DNA of 64,000 nt from Calliopsis andreniformis (Eukaryota > Arthropoda > Insecta > Hymenoptera > Andrenidae): assembly GCF_051401765.1 (NCBI RefSeq), contig NW_027480440.1:124001-188000 (forward strand). Reading direction: 5' to 3'. Below are positions 13,821-27,669 of the stretch, one piece after another. Within the stretch, counting starts at the first letter, position 1, and each line of letters begins with the position of its first letter. The position numbers were made by a program, and so were the translations under genes. The notes beneath the pieces were generated by a model. That model was not told the DNA's origin and ran no database searches. It saw nothing but the letters and a program-made list of their open reading frames with translations.

Positions 13821-16529
13821 GGGTATTGAGGATTTAGCATTGGGAATTGAGGGTTGAGGATTGAGGATTGAGGATTGAGGATTGAGGGTTGTGGATTGAG
13901 GACGAGGACTGAGGGTTAAGTATTGGTGTTTGAAGTCTGAGGATTGAGGATTGAGGATTGAGAATTGAGGATTGAGGATTGAGGATTGAAGATTGAGGAT
14001 TCGGTATTGAGGATTGAAGAATGAGGATTGAGGAGTGAGGACTGAGGATTGAGGACTGCAGTTTCAGTATTGAGGATTGAAGATTGAGGATTGAGGATTG
14101 AGGATTGAGGATTGAAGATTGAGGATTGAGGATTGGGTATCGATGGTTGTGGATTGAGGACGAGGACTGAGGGTTGAGTATTGCTGTTTGAGGTCTGAGG
14201 ATTGAGGACTGGGTATTGAGAATTGAGGGTTGAGGATTGAGGATTGAAGATTGTGGATTGGGTATTGAGGATTGAAGAATGAGGATTGAGGATTGAGGAT
14301 TGAGGATTGAGGATTGCAGTTTGAGTATTGAGGATTGAAGAATGAGGATTGAGGATTGAGGATTGAGAATTGAGTATTGAATATTGAGTATTGAGGATTG
14401 AAGATTGAGGATTGAGGATTGAGGATTGAGGATCGAGGATTGAGGATTGAGGATTGAGGATTGAGGATTGAGGAATGAAGATTGAGTATTGAGGATTGAA
14501 GATTGAGGATTGAGGATTGAGGATTGAGGATTGAGGATTGAGGATTGCAGATTGAGTATTGAGGATTGAAGATTGAGGGTTGAGGATTGAGGATTGAGGA
14601 TTGAGCATTGAGGATTGATGATTGAGGATTGAGGATTGAGTATTGAGGATTGAAGATTGAGGATTGAGGATTGAGGATTGAAGATTGAGGACTGAGTGTT
14701 GAGGGATGCGTGATGAGAATTGACGTTAGGGGATTGAGATTTGAAGATTGAAGAATGGGGATTGAGTATTGAAAGCTGTGAATTGAGGATATTCTATTGA
14801 GGATTGAGGATTGACAATTGATTGTTGAGGACTTATGGCTGAAGATTGAGGATTGAGGATTGAGGATTGAGGATTGAGGATTGAGGATTGAGGATTGAGG
14901 ATTGAAGACTGAGGATTGGGTATTGAGGATTTAGCATTGGGGATTGAGGGTTGAGGATTGAGGATTGAGGATTGAGGATTGAGGGTTGTGGATTGAGGAC
15001 GAGGACTGAGGGTTAAGTATTGGTGTTTGAAGTCTGAGGATTGAGGGTTGAGGATTGAGGATTGAGGATTGAGGATTGAGGGTTGTGGATTGAGGACGAG
15101 GACTGAGGGTTAAGTATTGGTGTTTGAAGTCTGAGGATTGAGGATTGAGGATTGAGAATTGAGGATTGAGGATTGAGGATTGAAGATTGAGGATTCGGTA
15201 TTGAGGATTGAAGAATGAGGATTGAGGAGTGAGGACTGAGGATTGAGGATTGCAGTTTGAGTATTGAGGATTGAAGATTGAGGATTGAGGATTGAGGATT
15301 GAGGATTGAAGATTGAGGATTGAGGATTGGGTATCGATGGTTGTGGATTGAGGACGAGGACTGAGGGTTGAGTATTGCTGTTTGAGGTCTGAGGATTGAG
15401 GACTGGGTATTGAGAATTGAGGGTTGAGGATTGAGGATTGAAGATTGTGGATTGGGTATTGAGGATTGAAGAATGAGGATTGAGGATTGAGGATTGAGGA
15501 TTGAGGATTGCAGTTTGAGTATTGAGGATTGAAGATTGAGGATTGAGGTTTGAGGATTGAGGATTGAGGATTTAGGACTGAGGATTGAGGATTGAGGTTT
15601 GTGGATTGAGGACGAGGACTGAGGGTTGAGTATTGATGTTTGAGGTCTGAGGATTGAGGATTGAGGATTGAGAATTGAGGATTGAGGATTGAGGATTGAA
15701 GATTGAGGATTGAGGATTGAGGATTGAGGATTGAGGATTGAAGACTGAGGATTGGGTATTGAGGATTCAACATTGAGGATTGAGGGTTGAGGATTGAGGA
15801 TTGAGGATTGACGATTGAGGATTGAGGAATGAGAATCGAGGATTGAGGATTGAGGATTGAAGATTGAGGACTGGGCACTGAGGATTGAAGAATGAGGATT
15901 GAGGATTGAGGATTGAGGATTGAGGATTGCAGATTGAGTATTGAGGATTGAAGATTGAGGGTTGAGGATTGAGGATTGAGGATTGAGCATTGAGGATTGA
16001 TGATTGAGGATTGAGGATTGAGTATTGAGGATTGAAGATTGAGGATTGAGGATTGAGGATTGAAGATTGAGGACTGAGTGTTGAGGGATGCGTGATGAGA
16101 ATTGACGTTAGGGGATTGAGATTTGAAGATTGAAGAATGGGGATTGAGTATTGAAAGCTGTGAATTGAGGATATTCTATTGAGGATTGAGGATTGACAAT
16201 TGATTGTTGAGGACTTATGGCTGAAGATTGAGGATTGAGGATTGAGGATTGAGGATTGAGGATTGAGGATTGAGGATTGAGGTTTGAGGACTGAGGATTG
16301 AGGATTGAGGATTGAGGAATGAAGATTGAGTATTGGGGATTGAAGATTGAGGATTGAGAATTGAGGATTGAGGATTGAGGACTGAAGATTGAATATCGAT
16401 GATTGAAGATTGAGGATTGGGTATTGATGGTTGTGGATTGAGGACGAGGACTGAGGGTTGAGTATTGCTGTTTGAGGTCTGAGGATTGAGGACTGAGTAT
16501 TGAGAATTGAGGGTTGAGGATTGAGTATT
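13821..16529 (+). repeat. 2.7-kb higher-order repeat, copy 2
   Basis: This is the second tandem copy, 2,709 bp. It is longer than copy 1 by one heptamer, placed in the pure run just before GGTTTGAGG near 16.27 kb. The GGATGCGTG markers are at 14,703 and 16,085, with 1,382-bp internal spacing as in the other copies. By eye it differs from copy 1 at only a handful of bases. Confidence 0.92.
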
Positions 16530-19222
16530 GGGTATTGAGGATTTAGCATTGGGAATTGAGGGTTGAGGATTGAGGATTGAGGATTGAGGATTGAGGGCTG
16601 TGGATTGAGGACGAGGACTGAGGGTTAAGTATTGGTGTTTGAAGTCTGAGGATTGAGGATTGAGGATTGAGAATTGAGGATTGAGGATTGAGGATTGAAG
16701 ATTGAGGATTCGGTATTGAGGATTGAAGAATGAGGATTGAGGAGTGAGGACTGAGGATTGAGGACTGCAGTTTCAGTATTGAGGATTGAAGATTGAGGAT
16801 TGAGGATTGAGGATTGAGGATTGAAGATTGAGGATTGAGGATTGGGTATCGATGGTTGTGGATTGAGGACGAGGACTGAGGGTTGAGTATTGCTGTTTGA
16901 GGTCTGAGGATTGAGGACTGGGTATTGAGAATTGAGGGTTGAGGATTGAGGATTGAAGATTGTGGATTGGGTATTGAGGATTGAAGAATGAGGATTGAGG
17001 ATTGAGGATTGAGGATTGAGGATTGCAGTTTGAGTATTGAGGATTGAAGAATGAGGATTGAGGATTGAGGATTGAGAATTGAGTATTGAATATTGAGTAT
17101 TGAGGATTGAAGATTGAGGATTGAGGATTGAGGATTGAGGATCGAGGATTGAGGATTGAGGATTGAGGATTGAGGATTGAGGAATGAAGATTGAGTATTG
17201 AGGATTGAAGATTGAGGATTGAGGATTGAGGATTGAGGATTGAGGATTGAGGATTGCAGATTGAGTATTGAGGATTGAAGATTGAGGGTTGAGGATTGAG
17301 GATTGAGGATTGAGCATTGAGGATTGATGATTGAGGATTGAGGATTGAGTATTGAGGATTGAAGATTGAGGATTGAGGATTGAGGATTGAAGATTGAGGA
17401 CTGAGTGTTGAGGGATGCGTGATGAGAATTGACGTTAGGGGATTGAGATTTGAAGATTGAAGAATGGGGATTGAGTATTGAAAGCTGTGAATTGAGGATA
17501 TTCTATTGAGGATTGAGGATTGACAATTGATTGTTGAGGACTTATGGCTGAAGATTGAGGATTGAGGATTGAGGATTGAGGATTGAGGATTGAGGATTGA
17601 GGATTGAGGATTGAAGACTGAGGATTGGGTATTGAGGATTTAGCATTGGGGATTGAGGGTTGAGGATTGAGGATTGAGGATTGAGGATTGAGGGTTGTGG
17701 ATTGAGGACGAGGACTGAGGGTTAAGTATTGGTGTTTGAAGTCTGAGGATTGAGGGTTGAGGATTGAGGATTGAGGATTGAGGATTGAGGGTTGTGGATT
17801 GAGGACGAGGACTGAGGGTTAAGTATTGGTGTTTGAAGTCTGAGGATTGAGGATTGAGGATTGAGAATTGAGGATTGAGGATTGAGGATTGAAGATTGAG
17901 GATTCGGTATTGAGGATTGAAGAATGAGGATTGAGGAGTGAGGACTGAGGATTGAGGATTGCAGTTTGAGTATTGAGGATTGAAGATTGAGGATTGAGGA
18001 TTGAGGATTGAGGATTGAAGATTGAGGATTGAGGATTGGGTATCGATGGTTGTGGATTGAGGACGAGGACTGAGGGATGAGTATTGCTGTTTGAGGTCTG
18101 AGGATTGAGGACTGGGTATTGAGAATTGAGGGTTGAGGATTGAGGATTGAAGATTGTGGATTGGGTATTGAGGATTGAAGAATGAGGATTGAGGATTGAG
18201 GATTGAGGATTGAGGATTGCAGTTTGAGTATTGAGGATTGAAGATTGAGGATTGAGGTTTGAGGATTGAGGATTGAGGATTTAGGACTGAGGATTGAGGA
18301 TTGAGGTTTGTGGATTGAGGACGAGGACTGAGGGTTGAGTATTGATGTTTGAGGTCTGAGGATTGAGGATTGAGGATTGAGAATTGAGGATTGAGGATTG
18401 AGGATTGAAGATTGAGGATTGAGGATTGGGGATTGAGGATTGAGGATTGAAGACTGAGGATTGGGTATTGAGGATTCAACATTGAGGATTGAGGGTTGAG
18501 GATTGAGGATTGAGGATTGACGATTGAGGATTGAGGAATGAGAATCGAGGATTGAGGATTGAGGATTGAAGATTGAGGACTGGGCACTGAGGATTGAAGA
18601 ATGAGGATTGAGGATTGAGGATTGAGGATTGAGGATTGCAGATTGAGTATTGAGGATTGAAGATTGAGGGTTGAGGATTGAGGATTGAGGATTGAGCATT
18701 GAGGATTGATGATTGATGATTGAGGATTGAGTATTGAGGATTGAAGATTGAGGATTGAGGATTGAGGATTGAAGATTGAGGACTGAGTGTTGAGGGATGC
18801 GTGATGAGAATTGACGTTAGGGGATTGAGATTTGAAGATTGAAGAATGGGGATTGAGTATTGAAAGCTGTGAATTGAGGATATTCTATTGAGGATTGAGG
18901 ATTGACAATTGATTGTTGAGGACTTATGGCTGAAGATTGAGGATTGAGGATTGAGGATTGAGGATTGAGGATTGAGGATTGAGGATTGAGGTTTGAGGAC
19001 TGAGGATTGAGGATTGAGGATTGAGGAATGAAGATTGAGTATTGGGGATTGAAGATTGAGGATTGAGAATTGAGGATTGAGGATTGAGGACTGAAGATTG
19101 AATATCGATGATTGAAGATTGAGGATTGGGTATTGATGGTTGTGGATTGAGGACGAGGACTGAGGGTTGAGTATTGCTGTTTGAGGTCTGAGGATTGAGG
19201 ACTGAGTATTGAGAATTGAGGG
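16530..19222 (+). repeat. 2.7-kb higher-order repeat, copy 3
   Basis: This is the third tandem copy. Its GGATGCGTG markers are at 17,412 and 18,794. Private changes include GGGCTGTGG near 16.6 kb, GGGATGAG near 18.07 kb and GATGATTGATG near 18.71 kb. Near 19.22 kb the pattern stops repeating copy 1 and continues as the long family 1 block matching 2.0-3.0 kb, which is the right edge of the amplification. Confidence 0.9.
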
Positions 19223-22080
19223 TTGAGGATTGAGGATTGAAGATTGTGGATTGGGTATTGAGGATTGAAGAATGAGGATTGAGGATTGAGGATTGAGGAT
19301 TGAGTTTTGAATACTGAGTATTGAGGATTGAAGATTGAGGATTGAGGATTGAGGATTGAGGATCGAGGATTGAGGATTGAGGATTGAGGATTGAAGATTG
19401 AGGATTGGGGATTGAGTATTGACGATTGAGGATTGAGTATTGAGGATTGAGTATTGAGGATTGATTATTGAAGATTGAGTATTGAGGATTGAAGATTGAG
19501 GATTGATAATTGAAGATTGAAGATTGAGTATTGATGATTGAAGGTTGAGGATTGAGGATTCATGTTTGAGGATTGAGGACGGGGACTGACGGTTGAGGAT
19601 TGAGGTTTGAGGATTGAGGATTGAGGATTTAGGACTGAGGATTGAGGATTGAGGATTGAGGGTTGTGGATTGAGGACGAGGACTGAGGGTTGAGTATTGA
19701 TCTTTGAGGTCAGAGGATTGAGGATTGAGGATTGAGAATTGAGGAATGAGGATTGACGATTGAAGATTGAGGATTGAGGATTGAGGATTGAGGATTGAGG
19801 ATTGAAGACTGAGGATTGGGTATTGAGGATTCAACATTGAGGATTGAGGGTTGAGGATTGAGGATTGAGGATTGACGATTGAGGATTGAGGAATGAGAAT
19901 CGAGGATTGAGGATTGAGGATTGAAGATTGAGGACTGGGCACTGAGGATTGAAGAATGAGGATTGAGGATTGAGGATTGAGGATTGAGGATTGAGGATTG
20001 CAGATTGAGTATTGAGGATTGAAGATTGAGGGTTGAGGATTGAGGATTGAGGATTGAGCATTGAGGATTGATGATTGAGGATTGAGGATTGAAGATTGAG
20101 TATTGAGAATTGAAGGTTGAGGATTGAGGATTGAGGATTGAGGATCGAGGATTGAAGATTGAGGATTGGGGATTGAGGATTGACAATTGAGGATTGAGTA
20201 TTGAGGACTGAGAATTGAGGATTGAGGATTGAAGATTGAGGATTGCGGATTGAAGATTGAGTATTGATGATTGAAGATTGAGTATTGAGGATTGAAAATT
20301 GAGGATTGAGGATTGAGGATTGAGGATTGAGGATTGAAGATTGAGGATTGGGGACGGAGTGTTGAGTGTTGAGAGATGAGAATTGATGTTTGTGGATAGA
20401 GATTTGAAGATTGCAGATTGAGTATTGAGTATTGAAAACTGTGAATTGACGATATTCCATTGAGGATTGGGGATTGACAACTGATTGTTGAGGACTGAGG
20501 GCTGAAGATTGAGGATTCAGGATTGAGGATTCAGGATTAAGGTTTGAGGACTGAGGATTGAGGATCGACGATTGAGGATTGAGGATTGAGGGTTGAAGAT
20601 TGAGGATTGGGGACTGATGATTGAAGATTGAGGATTGAGGATTGAGGACTGAGGATTGTGGATGGAGGATTGAATGTTCAGTATTGAGGATTGAAGACTG
20701 AGGATTGGGTATTGAGGATTTAGCATTGGGGATTGAGGGTTGAGGATTGAGGATTGAGGATTGAGGATTGAGGGTTGTGGATTGAGGACGAGGACTGAGG
20801 GTTGAGTATTGGTGTTTGAAGTCTGAGGATTGAGGATTGAGGATTGAGAATTGAGGATTGAGGATTGAGGATTGAAGATTGAGGATTCGGTATTGAGGAT
20901 TGAAGAATGAGGATTGAGGAGTGATGACTGAGGATTGAGGATTGCAGTTTGAGTATTGAGGATTGAAGATTGAGGATTGAGGATTGAGGATTGAGGATTG
21001 AGAATTGAGGATTGAGGATTGAGGATTGAAGATTGAGGATTGAGGATTGAGGATTGAGGATTGAGGTTTGAGGACTGAGGATTGAGGATTGAGGATTGAG
21101 GAATGAAGATTGAGTATTGGGGATTGAAGATTGAGGATTGAGGATTGAGGATTGAGGATTGTGGACTGAAGATTGAATATCGATGATTGAAGATTGAGGA
21201 TTGGGTATTGATGGTTGTGGATTGAGGACGAGGACTGAGGATTGAGTATTGCTGTTTGAGGTCTGAGGATTGAGGATTGAGTATTGAGAATTGAGGGTTG
21301 AGGATTGAGGATTGAAGATTGTTGATCGGGTATTGAGGATTGAAGAATGAGGATTGAGGATTGAGGATTGAGAATTGAGTATTGAATATTGAGTATTGAG
21401 GATTGAAGATTGAGGATTGAGGATTGAGGATTGAGGATCGAGGATTGAGGATTGAGGATTGAGGATTGAGGATTGAGGAATGAAGATTGAGTATTGAGGA
21501 TTGAAGATTGAGGATTGAGGATTGAGGATTGAGGATTGAGGATTGAGGATTGAAGATTGAGGATTGGGGATTGAGTATTGACGATTGAGGATTGAGTATT
21601 GAGGATTGAGTATTGAGGATTGATTATTGAAGATTGAGTATTGAGGATTGAAGATTGAGGATTGATAATTGAAGATTGAAGATAGAGTATTGATGATTGA
21701 AGGTTGAGGATTGAGGATTCATGTTTGAGGATTGAGGACGGGGACTGACGGTTGAGGATTGAGGTTTGAGGATTGAGGATTGAGGATTTAGGACTGAGGA
21801 TTGAGGATTCAGGATTGAGGGTTGTGGATTGAGGACGAGGACTGAGGGTTGAGTATTGATTTTTGAGGTCAGAGGATTGAGGATTGAGGATTGAGAATTG
21901 AGGATTGAGGATTGACGATTGAAGATTGAGGATTGAGGATTGAGGATTGAGGATTGAGGATTGAAGACTGAGGATTGGGTATTGAGGATTCAACATTGAG
22001 GATTGAGGGTTGAGGATTGAGGATTGAGGATTGACGAATGAGGATTGAGGAATGAGAATCGAGGATTGAGGATTGAGGAT
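19223..22080 (+). repeat. Family 1 block duplicated at 27.9-30.8 kb
   Basis: Together with about 275 bp upstream (from 18,948), this block recurs at 27,670-30,795. The offset is 8,722 at TTTTGAATACTG (19,305/28,027) and TCTTTGAGG (19,701/28,423), and 8,715 at GGTGTTTGAA (20,811/29,526) and GACGAATG (22,033/30,748). Its first part also matches the left block at 2.0-3.0 kb. The portion 20,221-21,370 is missing from that left copy. No gene is present. Confidence 0.85.
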
Positions 22081-25000
22081 TGAATGTTCTGTATTGAGGA
22101 TTGAAGACTGAGGATTGGGTATTGAGGATTTAGCATTGGGGATTGAGGGTTGAGGATTGAGGATTGAGGACTGACGAATGAGGATTGAGGAATGAGAATC
22201 GAGGATTGAGGATTGAGGATTGAATGTTCAGTATTGAGGATTGAAGACTGAGGATTGGGTATTGAGGATTTAGCATTGGGGATTGAGGGTTGAGGATTGA
22301 GGATTGAGGATTGAGGATTGAGGATTGAGGATTGAAGGTTCAGTATTGAGGATTGAAGATTGAGAATTGATGATTGAGGATTGAACATTGAGGACTGAGT
22401 GTTGAGGGTTGAGTGATGAGAATTGATGTTTGTGGATAGATGTTCGAAGATTGCAGATTGAGTATTGTGTATTGAAAACTGTGAATTGAGTATATTCTAT
22501 TGAGGATTGAGGATTGACAACTGATTGTTGAGGACTGAGAGCTGAAGATTGAGGGTTCAGGATTGAGGATTCAGAATTGAGATTTGAGGATTCAGAATTG
22601 AGGTTTGAGGACTGAGGATTGAGGATTGAAGATTGAGTATTGAGGATTGAAGATTGAGTATTCAGGATTGGAGATTGGCGATTGAGGATTAAGGACCGAG
22701 GATTGAGGATTGAGGATTGAAGATTGAGTATGGATGATTGAAGATTGCGTATTCAGGATTGAAAATTGAGGATTGAGGATTGAGGATTGAGGATTGAGGA
22801 TTGAAGATTGAGGATTGGGACGGAGTGTTGTGTGTTGAGTGATGAGAATTGATGTTTGTGGATTGAGATTTGAAGATTGCAGATTGAGTATTGAGTATTG
22901 AAAACTGTGAATTGATGATACTCCATTGAGGAATGGGGATTGACAACTGATTGTTGAGGACTGAGGGCTGAAGATTGAGGATTCAGTATTGAGGATTCAG
23001 GATTAAGGTTTGAGGACTGAGGATTGAGGATTGAGGATTGAAGATTGAGTATTGAGGATTGAAGATTGAGGATTGAGGGTTGAGGATTGAGGATTTAGGA
23101 TTGAAGATTGAGGATTGGGTATTGAGGATTGACGATTGAGTATTGAGCATTGAGGATTGAGAATTGAGGATTGAGGATTGAAGATTGAGTATTGAGGATT
23201 GAAGATTGAGGATTGAGGATTGAGGATTGAAGATTGAGGACTGAGTGTTGAGGGATGCGTGATGAGAATTGATGGTAGTGGATTGAGATTTGAAGATTGA
23301 AGAATGGGGATTGAGTACTGAAAGCTGTGAATTGAGGATATTCTATTGAGGATTGAGGATTGACAATTGATTGTTGAGGACTTATGGCTGAAGATTGAGG
23401 ATTGAGGATTGAGGATTGAGGATTGAGGATTGAGGATTGAAGATTGAGGATTGGGGACGGAGTGTTGAGTGTTGAGAGATGAGAATTGATGTTTGTGGAT
23501 AGAGATTTGAAGATTGCAGATTGAGTATTGAGTATTGAAAACTGTGAATTGACGATATTCCATTGAGGATTGGGGATTGACAACTGATTGTTGAGGACTG
23601 AGGGCTGAAGATTGAGGATTCAGGATTGAGGATTCAAGATTAATGTTTGAGGACTGAGGATTGAGGATTGAGGATTGAGGATTGAGGATTGAGGATTGAA
23701 GATTGAGGATTGGGTATTGCGGATTGAACATTGAGGATTGAGGATTGAGGATTGAGGACTGAGGATCGAGGATTGAGGATTCAGGATTGAGGGTTGAAGA
23801 TTGAGGATTGGGGACTGAGGATTGAAGATTGAGGATTGAGGATTGAGGACTGAGGATTGAGGATTGAGGATTGAAAATTGAGGATTGAGGATTGAGGATT
23901 TAGGACTGAGGAGTGAGGATTGAGGTTTGTGGATTGAGGACGAGGACTGAGGGTTGAGTATTGATGTTTGATGTCTGAGGATTGAGGATTGAGGATTGAG
24001 AATTGAGGATTGAGGATTGAGGATTGAAGATTGAGGATTGAGGATTGAGGATTGAGGATTGAGGATTGAGGATTGAAGACTGAGGATTGGGTATTGAGGA
24101 TTCAACATTGAGGATTGAGGGTTGAGGGTTGAGGATTGAGGATTGACGATTGAGGATTGAGGAATGAGAATCGAGGATTGAGGATTGAGTATTGAAGATT
24201 GAGGACTGGGCACTGAGGATTGAAGAATGAGGATTGAGGATTGAGGATTGAGGATTGAGGATTGCAGATTGAGTATTGAGGATTGAAGATTGAGGGTTGA
24301 GGATTGAGGATTGAGGATTGAGCATTGAGGATTGATGATTGAGGATTGAGGATTGAGTATTGAGGATTGAAGATTGAGGATTGAGGATTGAGGATTGAAG
24401 ATTGAGGACTGAGTGTTGAGGGATGCGTGATGAGAATTGACGTTAGGGGATTGAGATTTGAAGATTGAAGAATGGGGATTGAGTATTGAAAGCTGTGAAT
24501 TGAGGATATTCTATTGAGGATTGAGGATTGACAATTGATTGTTGAGGACTTATGGCTGAAGATTGAGGATTGAGGATTGAGGATTGAGGATTGAGGGTTG
24601 AGGATTGAAGATTGAGGATTGGGGACGGAGTGTTGAGTGTTGAGAGATGAGAATTGATGTTTGTGGATAGAGATTTGAAGATTGCAGATTGAGTATTGAG
24701 TATTGAAAACTGTGAATTGATGATATTCCATTGAGGATTGGGGATTGACAACTGATTGTTGAGGACTGAGGGCTGAAGATTGAGGATTCAGGATTGAGGA
24801 TTCAGGATTAAGGTTTGAGGACTGAGGATTGAGGATTGAGGATTGAGGATTGAGGATTGAGGATTGAAGATTGAGGATTGGGTATTGCGGATTGAACATT
24901 GAGGATTGAGGATTGAGGATTGAGGACTGAGGATCGAGGATTGAGGATTGAGGATTGAGGGTTGAAGATTGAGGATTGGGGACTGATGGTTGAAGATTGA

Positions 25001-26500
25001 GGATTGAGGATTGAGGACTGAGGATTGTGGATTGAGGATTGAATGTTGAGTATTGAGGATTGAAGACTGAGGATTGGGTATTGAGGATTTAGCATTGGGG
25101 ATTGAGGGTTGAGGATTGAGGATTGAGGATTGAGGATTGAGGGTTGTGGATTGAGGACGAGGACTGAGGGTTGAGTATTGGTGTTTGTAGTCTGAGGATT
25201 GAGGATTGAGGATTGAGATTTGAGGATTGAGGATTGAGGATTGAAGATTGAGGAGTCGGTATTGAGGATTGAAGAATGAGGATTGAGGAGTGAGGACTGA
25301 GGATTGAGGATTGCAGTTTGAGTATTGAGGATTGAAGATTGAGGATTGAGGATTGAGGATTGAGGATTGAGAATTGAGGATTGAGGATTGAGGATTGAAG
25401 ATTGAGGATTGAGGATTGAGGATTGAGGATTGAGGTTTGAGGACCGAGGATTGAGGATTGAGGATTGAGGAATGAAGATTGAGTATTGGGGATTGAAGAT
25501 TGAGGATTGAGGATTGAGGATTGAGGATTGAGGACTGAAGATTGAATATCGATGATTGGAGATTGAGGATTGGGTATTGATGGTTGTGGATTGAGGACGA
25601 GGACTGAGGATTGAGTATTGCTGTTTGAGGTCTGAGGATTGAGGGTTGAGTATTGAGAATTGAGGGTTGAGGATTGAGGATTGAAGATTGTGGATCGGGT
25701 ATTGAGGATTGAAGAATGAGGATTGAGGATTGAGGATTGAGAATTGAGTATTGAATATTGAGTATTGAGGATTGAAGATTGAGGATTGAGGATTGAGGAT
25801 TGAGGATCGAGGATTGAGGATTGAGGATTGAGGATTGAGGATTGAGGAATGAAGATTGAGTATTGAGGATTGAAGATTGAGGATTGAGGATTGAGGATTG
25901 AGGATTGAGGATTGAGGATTGAAGATTGAGGATTGGGGATTGAGTATTGACGATTGAGGATTGAGTATTGAGGATTGAGTATTGAGGATTGATTATTGAA
26001 GATTGAGTATTGAGGATTGAAGATTGCGGATTGATAATTGAAGATTGAAGATTGAGTATTGATGATTGAATGTTGAGGATTGAGGATTCATGTTTGAGGA
26101 TTGAGGACGGGGACTGACGGTTGAGGATTGAGGTTTGAGGATTGAGGATTGAGGATTTAGGACTGAGGATTGAGGATTCAGGATTGAGGGTTGTGGATTG
26201 AGGACGAGGACTGAGGGTTGAGTATTGATTTTTGAGGTCAGAGGATTGAGGATTGAGGATTGAGAATTGAGGATTGAGGATTGACGATTGAAGATTGAGG
26301 ATTGAGGATTGAGGATTGAGGATTGAGGATTGAAGACTGAGGATTGGGTATTGAGGATTCAACATTGAGGATTGAGGGTTGAGGATTGAGGATTGAGGAT
26401 TGGCGAATGAGGATTGAGGAATGAGAATCGAGGATTGAGGATTGAGGATTGAAGATTGAGGACTGGGCACTGAGGATTGAAGAATGAGGATTGAGGATTG
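22081..26500 (+). repeat. Right copy of the 4.3-8.4 kb segment
   Basis: This segment is the partner of 4,301-8,415 at an offset of 18,085-18,092. The GGATGCGTG markers are at 23,252 and 24,420. Near 22.83 kb both copies share a missing base before ACGGAGTGTTGTG, one of the few register changes not due to GACGAG. The section 24.0-25.4 kb is itself reused at 26.5 and 31.5 kb. No gene is present. Confidence 0.88.
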
Positions 26501-27669
26501 AGGATTGAGGATTGAGGATTGCAGATTGAGTATTGAGGATTGAAGATTGAGGGTTGAGGATTGAGGATTGAGGATTGAGCATTGAGGATTGATGATTGAG
26601 GATTGAGGATTGAGTATTGAGGATTGAAGATTGAGGATTGAGGATTGAGGATTGAAGATTGAGGACTGAGTGTTGAGGGATGCGTGATGACAATTGACGT
26701 TAGGGGATTGAGATTTGAAGATTGAAGAATGGGGATTGAGTATTGAAAGCTGTGAATTGAGGATATTCTATTGAGGATTGAGGATTGACAATTGATTGTT
26801 GAGGACTTATGGCTGAAGATTGAGGATTGAGGATTGAGGATTGAGGATTGAGGATTGAGGATTGAGGATTGAAGATTGAGGATTGGGGCCGGAGTGTCGA
26901 GTGTTGAGAGATGAGAATTGATGTTTGTGGATAGAGATTTGAAGATTGCAGATTGAGTATTGAGTATTGAAAACTGTGAATTGATGATATTCCATTGAGG
27001 ATTGGGGATTGACAACTGATTGTTGAGGACTGAGGGCTGAAGATTGAGGATTCAGGATTGAGGATTCAGGATTAAGGTTTGAGGGCTGAGGATTGAGGAT
27101 TGAGGATTGAGGATTGAGGATTGAGGATTGAAGATTGAGGATTGGGTATTGCGGATTGAACATTGAGGATTGATGATTGAAGATTGAGGACTGAGGATCG
27201 AGGATTGAGGATTGAGGATTGAGGGTTGAAGATTGAGGATTGGGGACTGATGATTGAAGATTGAGGATTGAGGATTGAGGACTGAGGATTGAGGATTGAG
27301 GATTGAATGTTCAGTATTGAGGATTGAAGACTGAGGATTGGGTATTGAGGATTTAGCATTGGGGATTGAGGGTTGAGGATTGAGGATTGAGGATTGAGGA
27401 TTGAGGGTTGTGGATTGAGGACGAGGACTGAGGGTTGAGTATTGGTGTTTGAAGTCTGAGGATTGAGGATTGAGGATTGAGAATTGAGGATTGAGGATTG
27501 AGGATTGAAGATTGAGGATTCGGTATTGAGGATTGAAGAATGAGGATTGAGGAGTGAGGACTGAGGATTGAGGATTGCAGTTTGAGTATTGAGGATTGAA
27601 GATTGAGGATTGAGGATTGAGGATTGAGGATTGAGGATTGAGGATTGAGAATTGAGGATTGAGGATTGA
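26501..27669 (+). repeat. Family 1 segment, near-tandem copy of 24.2-25.4 kb
   Basis: The offset to 24.24 kb is 2,257, from the GGATGCGTG marker at 24,420 and 26,677. It rises to 2,264 after one added heptamer (GATTGGGG at 24,617 and 26,881). Private changes include GGGGCCGGAG at 26.89 kb. No gene is present. Confidence 0.82.

Noticed and set aside
19831..21996. Minus-strand open frame of 721 codons
   Set aside because: It shows the same low-complexity heptapeptide. Its extent differs from the frame in the duplicated block at 28.4-30.8 kb because single unit changes open or close it, which is not how a conserved gene behaves.
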